64,000 nucleotides of DNA from Roseibium sp. MMSF_3544. Lineage in GTDB: Bacteria; Pseudomonadota; Alphaproteobacteria; Rhizobiales; Stappiaceae. The translations under genes were made by a program, and so were the position numbers. The notes beneath the pieces are model-generated. The model was not told where the DNA came from and did not search any database. It saw nothing but the letters and a program-made list of their open reading frames with translations. The stretch is taken from NCBI RefSeq assembly GCF_030732845.1, contig NZ_JASHKA010000002.1, forward strand, positions 1 to 64,000, in the 5' to 3' direction. This document shows, one piece after another, positions 18,361 to 28,100 of the stretch (position 1 is its first letter; the number at the start of each line of letters is the position of its first letter).

Positions 18361-19023
18361 TCACGCATTTGCGCGCTTGCTTTTGGGTTTGTTCCCAGCT
18401 TCGCGCAGGTTTTCAATCTCATGGAAACGTTGCAGGAATTTTTCCTGAGCCAGGGCCACGGGAAGCGGCTCAAGACCATAGTGCAGTTTGCCGCCGCGCA
18501 CCGCCGGAAAGCCGCGCGGCCGACCGAAGATCTTTGCCGCTTCTGCCTCTTCAAACCCGGCAAGTTCGACGGCCTCGAAGTAGGCGCAGATGATGTCCGC
18601 GCGCTTCGCCAGTTTCTTCACCATCTGGGGAATCTCGGCCGGCAGACCGAAGCGAACATGTATTGCCGCTTGCAGACGTGCCTCAACAGCCTTGTAGGCT
18701 TCGCCGATCACTGCCTTGAAGGGTGAAATCATGTCGCCGATGACATATTCCGGCGCATCGTGCAGCAGCACCGCTTGACGCCACTGTGGTGACAGATCCG
18801 GATTCAGTTTCAGGGCGATGTCTTCGACGACAAGCGAGTGCTCTGCCACCGAAAACGCATGGTCGCCATTGGTTTGACCGTTCCAGCGGGCCACCCGAGC
18901 AAGCCCGTGGGCGATGTCCGAAATCTCGACATCGAGCGGAGACGGGTCAAGCAGATTGAGCCGCCTGCCGGATAGCATGCGCTGCCAGGCGCGGGGAGGG
19001 GTGTCGGAACGGGCAGAAGGCAT
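18361..19023 (-). CDS. HD-domain phosphohydrolase (YfbR-like)
   Basis: The 220-residue protein has the metal-binding HD signature: His in NGDHAFSVAEHSLVV, the His-Asp pair in QAVLLHDAPEYVIGDM, and a later Asp near KRADIICAYFE. The arrangement RVARWNG...AEHSL resembles YfbR, a 5'-deoxynucleotidase, so nucleoside monophosphates are likely substrates. It is the second gene of the leftward operon, 24 bases after the folate-binding YgfZ-like gene and 55 bases before the phosphatase gene. The ATG at 19021-19023 is used. Confidence 0.82.
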   Translation of the reverse strand: MPSARSDTPPRAWQRMLSGRRLNLLDPSPLDVEISDIAHGLARVARWNGQTNGDHAFSVAEHSLVVEDIALKLNPDLSPQWRQAVLLHDAPEYVIGDMISPFKAVIGEAYKAVEARLQAAIHVRFGLPAEIPQMVKKLAKRADIICAYFEAVELAGFEEAEAAKIFGRPRGFPAVRGGKLHYGLEPLPVALAQEKFLQRFHEIENLREAGNKPKSKRANA

Positions 19024-19047
19024 GGGTCCTGGAGCACTTTTGCGGTT

Positions 19048-19932
19048 TCAGTCCGCGGCGCTGGTTTCCGGCCAGGAAAACGATGCCCACTCAGGCAGAC
19101 TTACCTGGATCTCAACGTCGCCGCATAAAAGAGGGCTGCCGTTGTCCTTGGCTTGGGCAACCTTGTCAAGACGAACCAGTGCCAATCCGGCATGCCGGCC
19201 GTTTTCTGCAGCAGAAGATCCAAGTTCGCCGACGGCCTTGCCGCCTGCGAGGATCGATGTCCCCTTGACGGGCAAGGAAGAGCTGCTCTCCACCTGCACA
19301 AACCTTTTCCGGGACGTTCCCCTGTGGTGAACCCTGGAAACCACTTCCTGCCCCACATAGCAGCCTTTGCTGAAGGAGACGCCGCCGAGCTGATCGAGGT
19401 CCGCATCATGCGGGAAGATGTCGGAATAGTCGAAATCCTTCAGGCCTTCCGGCACCCCCAGGACGATACGGTGGCTGTCATAGTCTTCAAGGCTGCCATG
19501 GTCGTTGTTATTTTGAAATGTACTCAAAGGCGCGACAACGCGTCTGCCGAGTGCCGCAAGCCGCGGATCGGGTACGTTGACCAAGGCGCCGGCTGCGTCA
19601 ATGTCGCCGCCCCAGACAGCGAACACGCCGGTGTCCTCGCCAAGCAGCTCGAGATCGACCTTTGCCCTAAGACGGTAAAAGGTCAGCCGCTTCAGGAGAT
19701 CGGCTACCGTTTCGGCGGGCGTGTCGAGCAGATATCCGCCGTCGCTGCCGTACATCAGAAAGTCGAACAGGATCTTGCCCTGGGGCGTCAACAGAGCAGA
19801 CAGGACCGCACCCTTGCTGTCGGCCTCGTCAATATCCGCCGTCACGAGGTTCTGCAGAAAGGTGTGCGCATCGTCACCGGCGACCCGGATCAGCGCGCGA
19901 TCGGTAAGGTGGGCTATTTTTGCGGCCGGCAA
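19048..19932 (-). CDS. ygfZ: YgfZ/GcvT-type folate-binding protein
   Basis: This tetrahydrofolate-dependent protein assists maturation or repair of iron-sulfur enzymes. The signature K-G-C-Y-x-G-Q-E appears as FSKGCYVGQEVVSRVHHRG, with the reactive Cys. The N-terminal ALIRVAGDDAHTFLQNLVTAD is the usual GcvT-like start. A TTG at 19930-19932, preceded by GAGGAAACTGAC, gives a 294-residue protein beginning MPAAKIAHLTDRALIRV, as in relatives. The frame continues to an ATG at 19998, but that leader has no family similarity. It heads the leftward operon ending in nadQ and is divergent from the dihydroorotase gene. NadA itself is an Fe-S enzyme. Confidence 0.9.
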   Translation of the reverse strand: MPAAKIAHLTDRALIRVAGDDAHTFLQNLVTADIDEADSKGAVLSALLTPQGKILFDFLMYGSDGGYLLDTPAETVADLLKRLTFYRLRAKVDLELLGEDTGVFAVWGGDIDAAGALVNVPDPRLAALGRRVVAPLSTFQNNNDHGSLEDYDSHRIVLGVPEGLKDFDYSDIFPHDADLDQLGGVSFSKGCYVGQEVVSRVHHRGTSRKRFVQVESSSSLPVKGTSILAGGKAVGELGSSAAENGRHAGLALVRLDKVAQAKDNGSPLLCGDVEIQVSLPEWASFSWPETSAAD

Positions 19933-20103
19933 GTCAGTTTCCTCAATCGAATGGGTGCGTTTGTACGTACCGGCGAAATAAGTGTTTTGACTGAGCACGA
20001 CAAGGCCGGGAATTCGTATTCGCCATCTGGTTCTTTTGAAAGCGGACGCGTATAAGCCCGATGAATGACGAGCCCAGATGAAGACATTGCGGGAGGATGC
20101 CCT

Positions 20104-21435
20104 ATGAGCGAGACCTATGACCTGATCCTGAAAGCCGGAACGGTGGTCAATCAGGACGGCGAGGGGACGCGCGATGTGGCGGTTCGCAATGGCCGGATTG
20201 CGGGGATCGGCACGTTCGACGCGTCACAGGCGGGCGAGGTGATTGATTGCACCGGGCTTCACGTCTTGCCGGGCGTGATGGACACGCAGGTGCATTTCCG
20301 CGAGCCGGGGCTGGAACACAAGGAGGATCTGGAATCCGGTTCCCGCGCTGCCGTCATGGGCGGTGTCACCACCGTCTTCGAAATGCCCAACACCAATCCC
20401 CTGACCACGTCCGAAGAGGCTCTTGCGGACAAGGTCAGGCGCGGTCATCACCGGATGCACAGCGATTTTGCGTTCTGGGTGGGTGGCACGCGCGAGAACG
20501 TAAAGGACATTCCTGAACTGGAGCGCCTGCCGGCCGCTGCCGGCATCAAGGTGTTCATGGGCTCGTCGACGGGAGATCTCCTGGTGGAGGACGACGACGG
20601 TGTCCGCGACATTCTGTCAGCAACGCGTCGCCGCGCAGCGTTTCACTCTGAGGACGAATTCCGGCTGCGCGAGCGTCAGGGCGAACGTGTGGAAGGCGAT
20701 CCGAGCTCGCACCCGATCTGGCGCGACGAGATTGCCGCGCTACAGTGCACCCGGAGACTGGTCGCGATCGCGCGGGAAACCGGTGCAAAGATCCACATTC
20801 TGCATCTGTCGACCGCAGAAGAAGTCGATTACCTGATCGATCACAAGGATGTTGCCTCTATCGAGGTGACCCCTCACCATCTGACCTTGACGGACGAAGC
20901 CTACAATCGGCTCGGAACACTTGTGCAAATGAACCCACCGGTGCGCGAACCCCGTCATTCGCAACGTCTCTGGTGGGGCCTTGAACAAGGCATTTTGGAC
21001 ATATTCGGTTCCGATCACGCGCCGCATCTGCTGGAGGAAAAACAGAAGCCGTATCCGGCCTCGCCATCGGGCATGACCGGCGTGCAGACACTGGTTCCGG
21101 TGATGCTGGACCACGTTCACAACGGGCGCCTGAGCCTTGCACGATTTGTCGACATGACCAGCGCCGGACCGGCGCGTCTTTTCCAGACAGCGCGCAAAGG
21201 AAGGATCGCGGTTGGCTACGACGCGGATTTCACCATCGTTGATCTGAAGCGGACGGAAACCATCCGCAACGAGTGGATCGCCTCCAAATGCGGCTGGACA
21301 CCTTATGATGGCAAGGAGGTCACCGGCTGGCCGGTCGGCACAATGGTCCGGGGCACGCGGGTCATGTGGGACGGTGAACTGACAACGCCGTCAACCGGAG
21401 AAGCCGTCGTCTTTCAGGATGGCATCAGGCGGTAA
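20104..21435 (+). CDS. Dihydroorotase
   Basis: A 443-residue amidohydrolase of the class I dihydroorotase type, which closes carbamoyl aspartate to dihydroorotate in pyrimidine synthesis. The metal ligands are visible as His-x-Arg in DTQVHFREPG (near residue 60), His in KIHILHLSTAEEVD and EVTPHHLTLTD, and Asp in FGSDHAPHLLEEK. MGGVTTVFEMPNTNP is a family block. ATG 20104 follows GGGAGGATGCCCT; an ATG-like opening at 20065 adds a leader without similarity. Close relatives include allantoinase and dihydropyrimidinase, so the substrate is likely but not certain. The gene stands alone. Confidence 0.88.
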   Translation: MSETYDLILKAGTVVNQDGEGTRDVAVRNGRIAGIGTFDASQAGEVIDCTGLHVLPGVMDTQVHFREPGLEHKEDLESGSRAAVMGGVTTVFEMPNTNPLTTSEEALADKVRRGHHRMHSDFAFWVGGTRENVKDIPELERLPAAAGIKVFMGSSTGDLLVEDDDGVRDILSATRRRAAFHSEDEFRLRERQGERVEGDPSSHPIWRDEIAALQCTRRLVAIARETGAKIHILHLSTAEEVDYLIDHKDVASIEVTPHHLTLTDEAYNRLGTLVQMNPPVREPRHSQRLWWGLEQGILDIFGSDHAPHLLEEKQKPYPASPSGMTGVQTLVPVMLDHVHNGRLSLARFVDMTSAGPARLFQTARKGRIAVGYDADFTIVDLKRTETIRNEWIASKCGWTPYDGKEVTGWPVGTMVRGTRVMWDGELTTPSTGEAVVFQDGIRR

Positions 21436-21471
21436 GGCGTCTCGCACGGTTTGGCCAGCTACCCTGACACC

Positions 21472-21513
21472 TCATCCTTCGAGACAGGCCTTTGGCCTTC
21501 TTCAGGATGATGT
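21472..21513. repeat. REP-like palindrome of the TCATCCT...AGGATGA type
   Basis: The sequence pairs TCATCCT with AGGATGA around an inner AGGCC-TTT-GGCCT hairpin. Palindromes with these ends and a GAGAC/GAAGG core are dispersed in many alphaproteobacterial genomes. It lies just after the dihydroorotase stop. The rest of the 21436-21773 gap shows no gene and probably holds the promoter of the next one. Confidence 0.6.
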
Positions 21514-21773
21514 TGAAGCTCGGTGTGTCGTTGATCGCGGTAGACCGAGCCAGCAAGATTTTTTGCTCCTTCCTGCCTGATTGTCCTCACGGCTGATAAC
21601 CATCCGAACATTTTGTGATGTGAATAACAGCCTGAAGCTGGCTAAGGTGATTGAGTAAATTTGCGGATGGGCAAGGGAAACCAATGGGTAACCGTGTTTC
21701 CTAACCCGATCTAAAAAGGTTTTAGCTAGAGTTTTCGTCGAGCTTTATGGGTTTTGCGTTGGGGAGCTCAGGG

Positions 21774-22997
21774 ATGTTGTCAAAGAAGTTTTCAGTCATG
21801 CGTACCGGCGGATTTAACCGCCTTCTTGCGGTCGCACTCTTGTCCGTAACGGCCATTTCGTCTGCTGCTGCGCGGGATGTTGCGCCTGGGGCCGAGGCCG
21901 AACCGGCTGATGAGCCGCCGCTCCACATGCTCGTTTCCTTGAATGAGCAGAAGATCAAGGTCTATAGGGGCCTCGACCTGATTGAGGTTGCGCCCATCTC
22001 ATCTGGAAAGCGCGGACACAGCACGCCGACCGGGGTCTTCTCGATCCTGGAAAAGCGCCGCAAACACTTCTCCAATCTTTATGACAATGCGCCGATGCCG
22101 TTCATGCAGCGCCTGACCTGGTCGGGTATCGCGCTCCATGTCGGCAAACTGCCGGGGTATCCAGCCTCTCATGGCTGCATCCGTCTGCCGCGACCCTTCG
22201 CCAAGTCGCTCTATTCCATGACGGAGCGCGGCATGCATGTGGTCGTAACCCGTGACCCGGCTGACCCGCGTTCGGTCCAGCACGACGTGCTGCCGCAGCC
22301 TTATGCGCCGGCAACGGAAATTGCGAGCCTGTCCGAAAAGGCCCTTGAAGCGAACCCCGTCTTGCGCGGTGCGTTCCAGCCGACGGCGTTGCAGGCCTCC
22401 CTGCCGGAAACACGGCCGGAGAACCCGCATTTTGATCGCCCGCTTCGCATGATCATCACGCCGCAGAAACCGCCGAGCAAGAACAGGGTGCTGCAGCGGC
22501 TGCTCAACCAGATGGGCTACAATGCCGGTCCGGTTGACGGGGTTGTCGGCCGCAAGACACGCGCCGCGATCCGGCTGTACCAGGAAGGTGCCGACCTTCC
22601 GGTGACCGGAAGCATTACTGACGCGCTTGTTGCTCGCATTTATGCCGAAGCCGGTTACGAGAAACCGCAAAACGCGATGCTGCGGGTTCGCCGGAAGTTC
22701 CGCGACATCTATGCTGCCCCTGTTTCGATCAGGAATGTGGACGAGGCGATCGGCACCCATGTCTATACGGCGCTCGACTTCGAGCCGGGTGACAACTCTG
22801 TCGACTGGATCGCAGTGTCCGCGGAAGGCGACAGGGGTGGATCTTCTAACCACCTGCTTGACCGCATCGAGATCCCGGAAAAAGTGGTCAGGGAGCTGTC
22901 CAAGATGCTGACCCCGGGAACGTCGCTGACGATCACGGATCGCGGTTTCAAGCGCAACACCGGATTGGGTACAGACTTTGTCGTGATCACGCGCTGA
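21774..22997 (+). CDS. L,D-transpeptidase (YkuD) with peptidoglycan-binding domain
   Basis: The protein of about 407 residues has a signal peptide ending near AAA-RD. It is followed by a YkuD L,D-transpeptidase domain (about 45-165) with the catalytic block PASHGCIRLP (nucleophile Cys). A peptidoglycan_binding_1 domain sits at about 240-300, containing LLNQMGYNAGPVDGVVGRKT. The C-terminal 100 residues are a conserved tail of unknown role. It should form 3-3 cross-links or attach proteins to peptidoglycan in the periplasm. Two starts compete: ATG 21747, with a weak site, and ATG 21774 after GGGGAGCTCAGGG, which I prefer. An intrinsic terminator follows 30 bases after the stop. Confidence 0.9.
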   Translation: MLSKKFSVMRTGGFNRLLAVALLSVTAISSAAARDVAPGAEAEPADEPPLHMLVSLNEQKIKVYRGLDLIEVAPISSGKRGHSTPTGVFSILEKRRKHFSNLYDNAPMPFMQRLTWSGIALHVGKLPGYPASHGCIRLPRPFAKSLYSMTERGMHVVVTRDPADPRSVQHDVLPQPYAPATEIASLSEKALEANPVLRGAFQPTALQASLPETRPENPHFDRPLRMIITPQKPPSKNRVLQRLLNQMGYNAGPVDGVVGRKTRAAIRLYQEGADLPVTGSITDALVARIYAEAGYEKPQNAMLRVRRKFRDIYAAPVSIRNVDEAIGTHVYTALDFEPGDNSVDWIAVSAEGDRGGSSNHLLDRIEIPEKVVRELSKMLTPGTSLTITDRGFKRNTGLGTDFVVITR

Positions 22998-23027
22998 TCT
23001 GTACACACAGTCTCAAAGAAGCAGGAG

Positions 23028-23051
23028 CCCCCGCGTTTGCGGGGGTTTTTG
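23028..23051 (+). terminator. Intrinsic terminator after the L,D-transpeptidase gene
   Basis: A perfect 7-bp GC stem, CCCCCGC-GTTT-GCGGGGG, is followed by a run of T. It lies 30 bases after the stop codon and before btaA, on the coding strand of both. Confidence 0.92.
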
Positions 23052-23153
23052 TTATCCGGATAAGTGCAGATTTTTTCCCGAACGTCACCAAATTGTCGTA
23101 CCGGTCACGTATCGGAAGGCAACTTATTCGCGCGGGTGACTCGGGAGGAAAGA

Positions 23154-24416
23154 ATGGCGCACAGCACGCTTGAAGCTTCGAAGAAACGGCTCAGAAATGC
23201 GGTGCACCGTTCAGACGCGACTTCCCGTGAAGGAATTCTGGAGCGCCTCTTCACCTTCGCTTTCAAGGGTCTTGTCTATCCCCAGATCTGGGAAGACCCG
23301 GATGTCGACATGAAGGCGCTGCGCCTGACGCCGCAATCCCGGATGATTACGATTGCCTCCGGCGGCTGCAACGTAATGTCCTACCTCACGGCCAATCCTG
23401 CCGAGATCACCGCGGTGGACCTGAACCGGGCGCATGTTGCACTTGGACGTTTGAAACTGGCCGCCGCCAAGCACTTTCCGAACTACGAAGTGTTCTACCG
23501 GTTCTTTGGCGAGGCTGACGAAAAAGCCAATGTGGCGGCCTATCATCGCTTCTTGAAAGACAATCTCGACCCGGAAACCGTGGCCTACTGGGAGGGGCGG
23601 GACGTTGCCAACTGGGGCCGCAAGCGCATCACTCTCTTTTCGCGCGACCTATATCATCACGGCCTGCTCGGCTATTGCATCGGGCTTGGCCACCTCGTAG
23701 CCCGCCTCTACGGGATCGATCCGAAATACATGGTGAAGACCAAGTCCCTTGAGGAGCAGCGCACGTTTTTCGACACCGCCCTGGCGCCGTTGTTCGACAA
23801 ACGACTGGTGCGCTGGGCAACGTCCAAGAAAATGTCTCTCTATGGTCTCGGTATCCCGCCCGCCCAATACGATGCTCTCGTGTCTGCAAATGCGGATGGC
23901 AACATGTCCGCGGTTTTGCGCGACCGCCTGGAAAAGCTGGCCTGTGACTTTTCCATGAAGGAAAACTATTTTGCCTGGCAAGCATTCGGCAGAGGATATG
24001 CCCCGCAAGCCGGAGAAACGACGGGCGAGTCCGGCCCGCTCCCACCCTATCTGAAACGCGCGCATTTTGACGATATTCGCGAACGTGCCGGACGGGTGCG
24101 GGTGCTGAATCGGAACTTCACCGAGCATCTCCAGTCCACCGCCGATGACAGTCTGGATGCCTATGTGCTCCTCGATGCGCAGGACTGGATGACCGATCAC
24201 CAGCTCAATGCGCTCTGGTCTGAAATCACCAGGACGGCTCGTCCCGGTGCCAGGGTCATTTTCCGCACGGCAGCCGAGCCGACGCTCCTGCCGGGCCGTG
24301 TTGCGGACGAGATCCTGGATCGCTGGACGTACGAGGAAGCGGAAAGTCTGGAGCTTGGCCGTCAGGACCGGTCGTCCATTTATGGCGGCTTCCATCTTTA
24401 CGTATTCAACGGCTGA
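23154..24416 (+). CDS. btaA: S-adenosylmethionine:diacylglycerol 3-amino-3-carboxypropyl transferase
   Basis: The 420-residue protein is BtaA (DUF3419), which transfers the 3-amino-3-carboxypropyl group of SAM to diacylglycerol. This is the first step in making the betaine lipid DGTS, used in membranes when phosphate is scarce. The N-terminal part shows VYPQIWEDPDVDMKAL and the SAM-binding ITIASGGCNVMSYL, then EITAVDLNRAH. The ATG at 23154 follows GGGAGGAAAGA; the frame opens earlier (23064) but without similarity. btaB starts 20 bases downstream. A Pho box would be expected upstream; I did not find a convincing one. Confidence 0.93.
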   Translation: MAHSTLEASKKRLRNAVHRSDATSREGILERLFTFAFKGLVYPQIWEDPDVDMKALRLTPQSRMITIASGGCNVMSYLTANPAEITAVDLNRAHVALGRLKLAAAKHFPNYEVFYRFFGEADEKANVAAYHRFLKDNLDPETVAYWEGRDVANWGRKRITLFSRDLYHHGLLGYCIGLGHLVARLYGIDPKYMVKTKSLEEQRTFFDTALAPLFDKRLVRWATSKKMSLYGLGIPPAQYDALVSANADGNMSAVLRDRLEKLACDFSMKENYFAWQAFGRGYAPQAGETTGESGPLPPYLKRAHFDDIRERAGRVRVLNRNFTEHLQSTADDSLDAYVLLDAQDWMTDHQLNALWSEITRTARPGARVIFRTAAEPTLLPGRVADEILDRWTYEEAESLELGRQDRSSIYGGFHLYVFNG

Positions 24417-24436
24417 ACAACGGCTTGGATTTAAGG

Positions 24437-25090
24437 ATGAGCGAAGCTGTCGAAACTGCCCGGCTCATGGACGCCGTCTATCGCCACCAGCGCCACTTTT
24501 ACGATCTCACGCGAAAATACTACCTGCTCGGGCGCGACCATCTGATTGCAGAACTCCAGCCGCCGGTTGGCGGTGCGGTGCTGGAGTTGGGTTGCGGCAC
24601 CGGCAGAAACCTGATCGCAGCCGCGAAAAGATATCCCGACGCCCGCTTTTTCGGCCTCGATATCTCCCGCCACATGCTGGATACGGCGGAAAAGAACATT
24701 TCGAAGGCTGGCCTCACAGAGCGAATTTCCCTGATCGAGGGAGATGCCGCAAATCCGGAGGCCACAAGCGGCCACGGCGTCCCTGCCTTTGACCGGGTTT
24801 TCTACTCCTATACGCTCTCTATGATCCCGATCTGGCGCGAGGCGCTCTCTGCCGGTGCTCTCCGGCTTAAGGACGGAGGGCGTATTCACGTGGTCGATTT
24901 TGGCCAGCAGGGGAACCTGCCCGGATGGTTTAAGAGAATGCTCTTTGCCTGGCTGAAGTCATTCCATGTCACTCCACGGGTCGAGCTTGAAGCGGAGCTT
25001 GTCCGTCTCGCCGGACAGACCGGGGCGGAACTTGACTTCCAGCATCTTTACCGCGGCTACGCTGACTATGCCGAGCTGCGAAAGACATAA
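24437..25090 (+). CDS. btaB: SAM-dependent N-methyltransferase for betaine lipid
   Basis: A 217-residue class I methyltransferase with motif I as VLELGCGTGRNLIAAA near residue 45, followed by FFGLDISRHML (motif II). The N-terminal block RHFYDLTRKYYLLGRDHLI is characteristic of BtaB. That enzyme methylates diacylglycerylhomoserine three times to DGTS. Its place directly behind btaA settles the role. The ATG at 24437 is preferred; an in-frame TTG 12 bases earlier is possible. The gene converges on the large fusion gene, with 51 bases between stops. Confidence 0.9.
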   Translation: MSEAVETARLMDAVYRHQRHFYDLTRKYYLLGRDHLIAELQPPVGGAVLELGCGTGRNLIAAAKRYPDARFFGLDISRHMLDTAEKNISKAGLTERISLIEGDAANPEATSGHGVPAFDRVFYSYTLSMIPIWREALSAGALRLKDGGRIHVVDFGQQGNLPGWFKRMLFAWLKSFHVTPRVELEAELVRLAGQTGAELDFQHLYRGYADYAELRKT

Positions 25091-25095
25091 ACTCA

Positions 25096-25126
25096 CCCCG
25101 GAGAATGGCGCTCTGATGCGCCCCGG
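25096..25126. terminator. GC hairpin between btaB and the fusion gene
   Basis: GGCGC-TCTGAT-GCGCC (25107-25122) lies inside further GC-rich complementarity between two convergent genes. No T-run follows on either strand, so termination is only suggested by position. Confidence 0.35.
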
Positions 25127-25141
25127 CCGTCACTCCGTACC

Positions 25142-28100
25142 CTAGCTGCATTCAAAATCGTCTCCTTCAAGCGGTCGGCACCGGTCGGGCCAGCCCCGCT
25201 CACGCCAGTAGTCTAGAATGCCGGTTTGTTCTACGAGGAATTTGAACTGCTCTTCTGACCCGACACTGTCGATGACGGTCCATGGAACAGAATAGGAGAC
25301 AGCGGAGCGGCGCAGCGCGAGCGCGTAGTGGAGATAGGCCTTGAGCGCAAGATCCGGTCCACCTATCGCATTAAGCAGCGTGTATCCCATGAAGTTGTCG
25401 TTCTTGTATTCCTCGAAGATATCCTCGGGCGCGTCTTTGCCAATGGAGTTGATCATTTCCATAACTCTGGTCTTCCAGACCGGGTCGCAGTCGTTGCAGG
25501 CGGCGATGAGCGCCCTCAATTCATCGGTTTGGCCTGTCTTTACCATGTAGCCGATCATGGGCCGTGCAATCGGTTCGCGTTGCGGGCTCTTCTCTTCGAA
25601 AAACGCTATCAGCTTCTTGGCGTTCCCCGCGCTCGGGTCTGCCGCCCACTTGGCTTCCAGCTCCCGGAATTGAAAGACGCTGTTGAACGGATCTGCTTGC
25701 GTGGTGTGTTCGGCCATCGCAATCGCCTGCTCATGGCGACCGAGCATCGACAATAACTCCGCGTAGTCCTCCAGCACGTCATATGCATCGGGCACCTGAT
25801 CAAGGGCAGCACGATACATGTCTTCAGCTTCAGACCATTGGCGGTTTCTGCGGAACGTGTTGGCCATTGCATATTGAACCAGTGGGAGTTCCGGATTGAT
25901 GAGATTTGCCCTCAACGCAAACTCCTGCGACCGGGACAACATGAATGCCGTATCGACCCTGCCTTCGTCGTCCGAGACAATGTAGTTCGGGTAAACATTG
26001 TAGACGAGCGAGAGCGCTGCCCAGCCGGCAGCAAAATCCGGATCAAGACTGACGGCTTCGTTCAAAAGGTCGGCAGCTTCCTGCAAAGCCGCACCGCGTT
26101 GCTGGTAGAGGCCCAACCCTTGCAGGAATAGCTCGTAGGCCCTTGCGTTGGACGTGCGTATTTCCATGAGCGCATCTGCCGTGATCTGCAATGGTGTGTT
26201 CAGCGCTTCACCGACTTGCAGGGCAATTTTCTCCTGAATCTGAAACAGGTCTTCCTGCGACTCGTCGAACACGTCCGACCAGATCAGAAACCCGTCGTCT
26301 GCCTCGACAAGCTGCGCTTCGATCCTGAAGTCACCGTCGACGTGACGGACGCTTCCTTCAAGAATGTAATCGACACCCAGCTCCTTTCCGATGACGCGCA
26401 GATCTTCGTTCTTGTCCTTGAAACTGAACGATGAACTCAGGCCGGGCACACGAAACTGACCGGTTCGAGCCAAGGTGCTCATGAGCTCGACCGTCAGGCC
26501 ATCGCTGAAGTTGTCGGACTCATCCATCCGGCTCAGGTTCTTGAACGGCAGGACGGCGATCGACTTGTGATCGTCGCCAATCACGGGCTCGTTCAGGCTC
26601 GGCAGAAAACGACCGTAAATCGGGTTGGCAACGGAGATCGTCAGGATGAGCACGACACCGATGCCGAGAAGGTAGTTGAGCGCGGTTTCCGACTTTGATG
26701 GTGGCGCCTGCTGTCCGAGTTCGGTCGTTCTCTGGAGACCGGTCGGGCTCAGCTCGTAAGCCCAGGCGAGCACGCAGGCAATCGGGAAGCCAAGCGCGAG
26801 AAGCGTCGCAACCAGGCTGTCTGTCCACTCGGGAAGCTTCAGGGTTGATTGCAGAACGAGGGCAACTTGAAGACAGAGCCACGCAACAACAATGTAGCCC
26901 GCCGCGACCTTGACGACGTTGCGCCGCCGCAACTCGTCGAAGAACGAGTGGCGATTGTGATCCTGCTTCGAAAGCGCCTTAGGCGCGGAGACGGGTACAG
27001 CGCGTGCTGTCGTGATGTCGCGGCCAGATGTATTGGAGCGTGAGGTGGCCTGCCGCTTTTCAGGGAGCAGTGCCTGGCTTGTAGTTCGCTCCGGTGCTTC
27101 TGCGCAGCCTATCGAGAAGGACGGGCCGTGCTTAGGCCAGTCGACCCTGTTGAGCTGAAGATAGTCTTTCAGGCTCAAGGCAGCGTAAAGGAAGGCGATC
27201 CGCCGCATGCGCGGGTCGATGTTCTTGTGCGCAAAGTTGAGACCTGCAGCGACCCTTGCAAGAAGACACTGGCTTTCCATGAAAGAAAGCCGATCCGGTT
27301 CGTATGTTTCGATCCAGTCCTTGATGCCGCTTCGAAGGGTGCTCACGATCTCCATGAGACCCAGGTCGTCGGCCTGCAGCCCGCGCGCCGTCTTGTGCCT
27401 GTTGCGGTGGCTCAAGTTTTCGAACAGGCCCTCCCAATACGCGGCGTCCCGGTCTTTTCTGGACATCAGCAGATGCGAGAGTTCGAAATAAGCGTGATCG
27501 AAGAACAGAAACTGGTCCGAGTCGTAGTCTGCAAGATCTATGAGGAAATAGTCCGGGTTCGCCGGGTCTTCCTGTCCGACCAGCAGGTTCATACCGTGTA
27601 AATCACCATGGCTATGGCCTTTGACGGCACGGATATGCAGCCGGTCGTGCAGATCGACAACACCTTCCGCGAAGGCCAGTGGGTTTGGAAACCACTGTCC
27701 CTCGAAAGTGAAGCTCGGATCATGAAAGTCCAGACCGCACTCCTTCGACAAGAAGGTGTGAATACGTCCTCCCGAGCCGGTGACCAACCTGTATCCAAGC
27801 CAGGACGAAAGCAGATCCTGCGGCATATGAATGCCGTCACTGAGCCTGTAGTTCTTGTTCCACTCCGCCAGCAGATCTTTTGACAGATGCCGGATAACGG
27901 GCAGTTGCTTTTCGAACGGGACATCGGGCCAGGGATCAGCATACTCCAGACCACGGCCGGCGATCGTCAGCAAAATGCCGAACTGGTCTCTGTCATGGAA
28001 AGAATAGAGCAATCTTGGAAGATGCTGTCCTGCAAACTCCGGTGAGCTCTCGATGGCCTGCATCAACAGTTCCGGTTCCGGGCGTCCGCCGTGCACCGGG

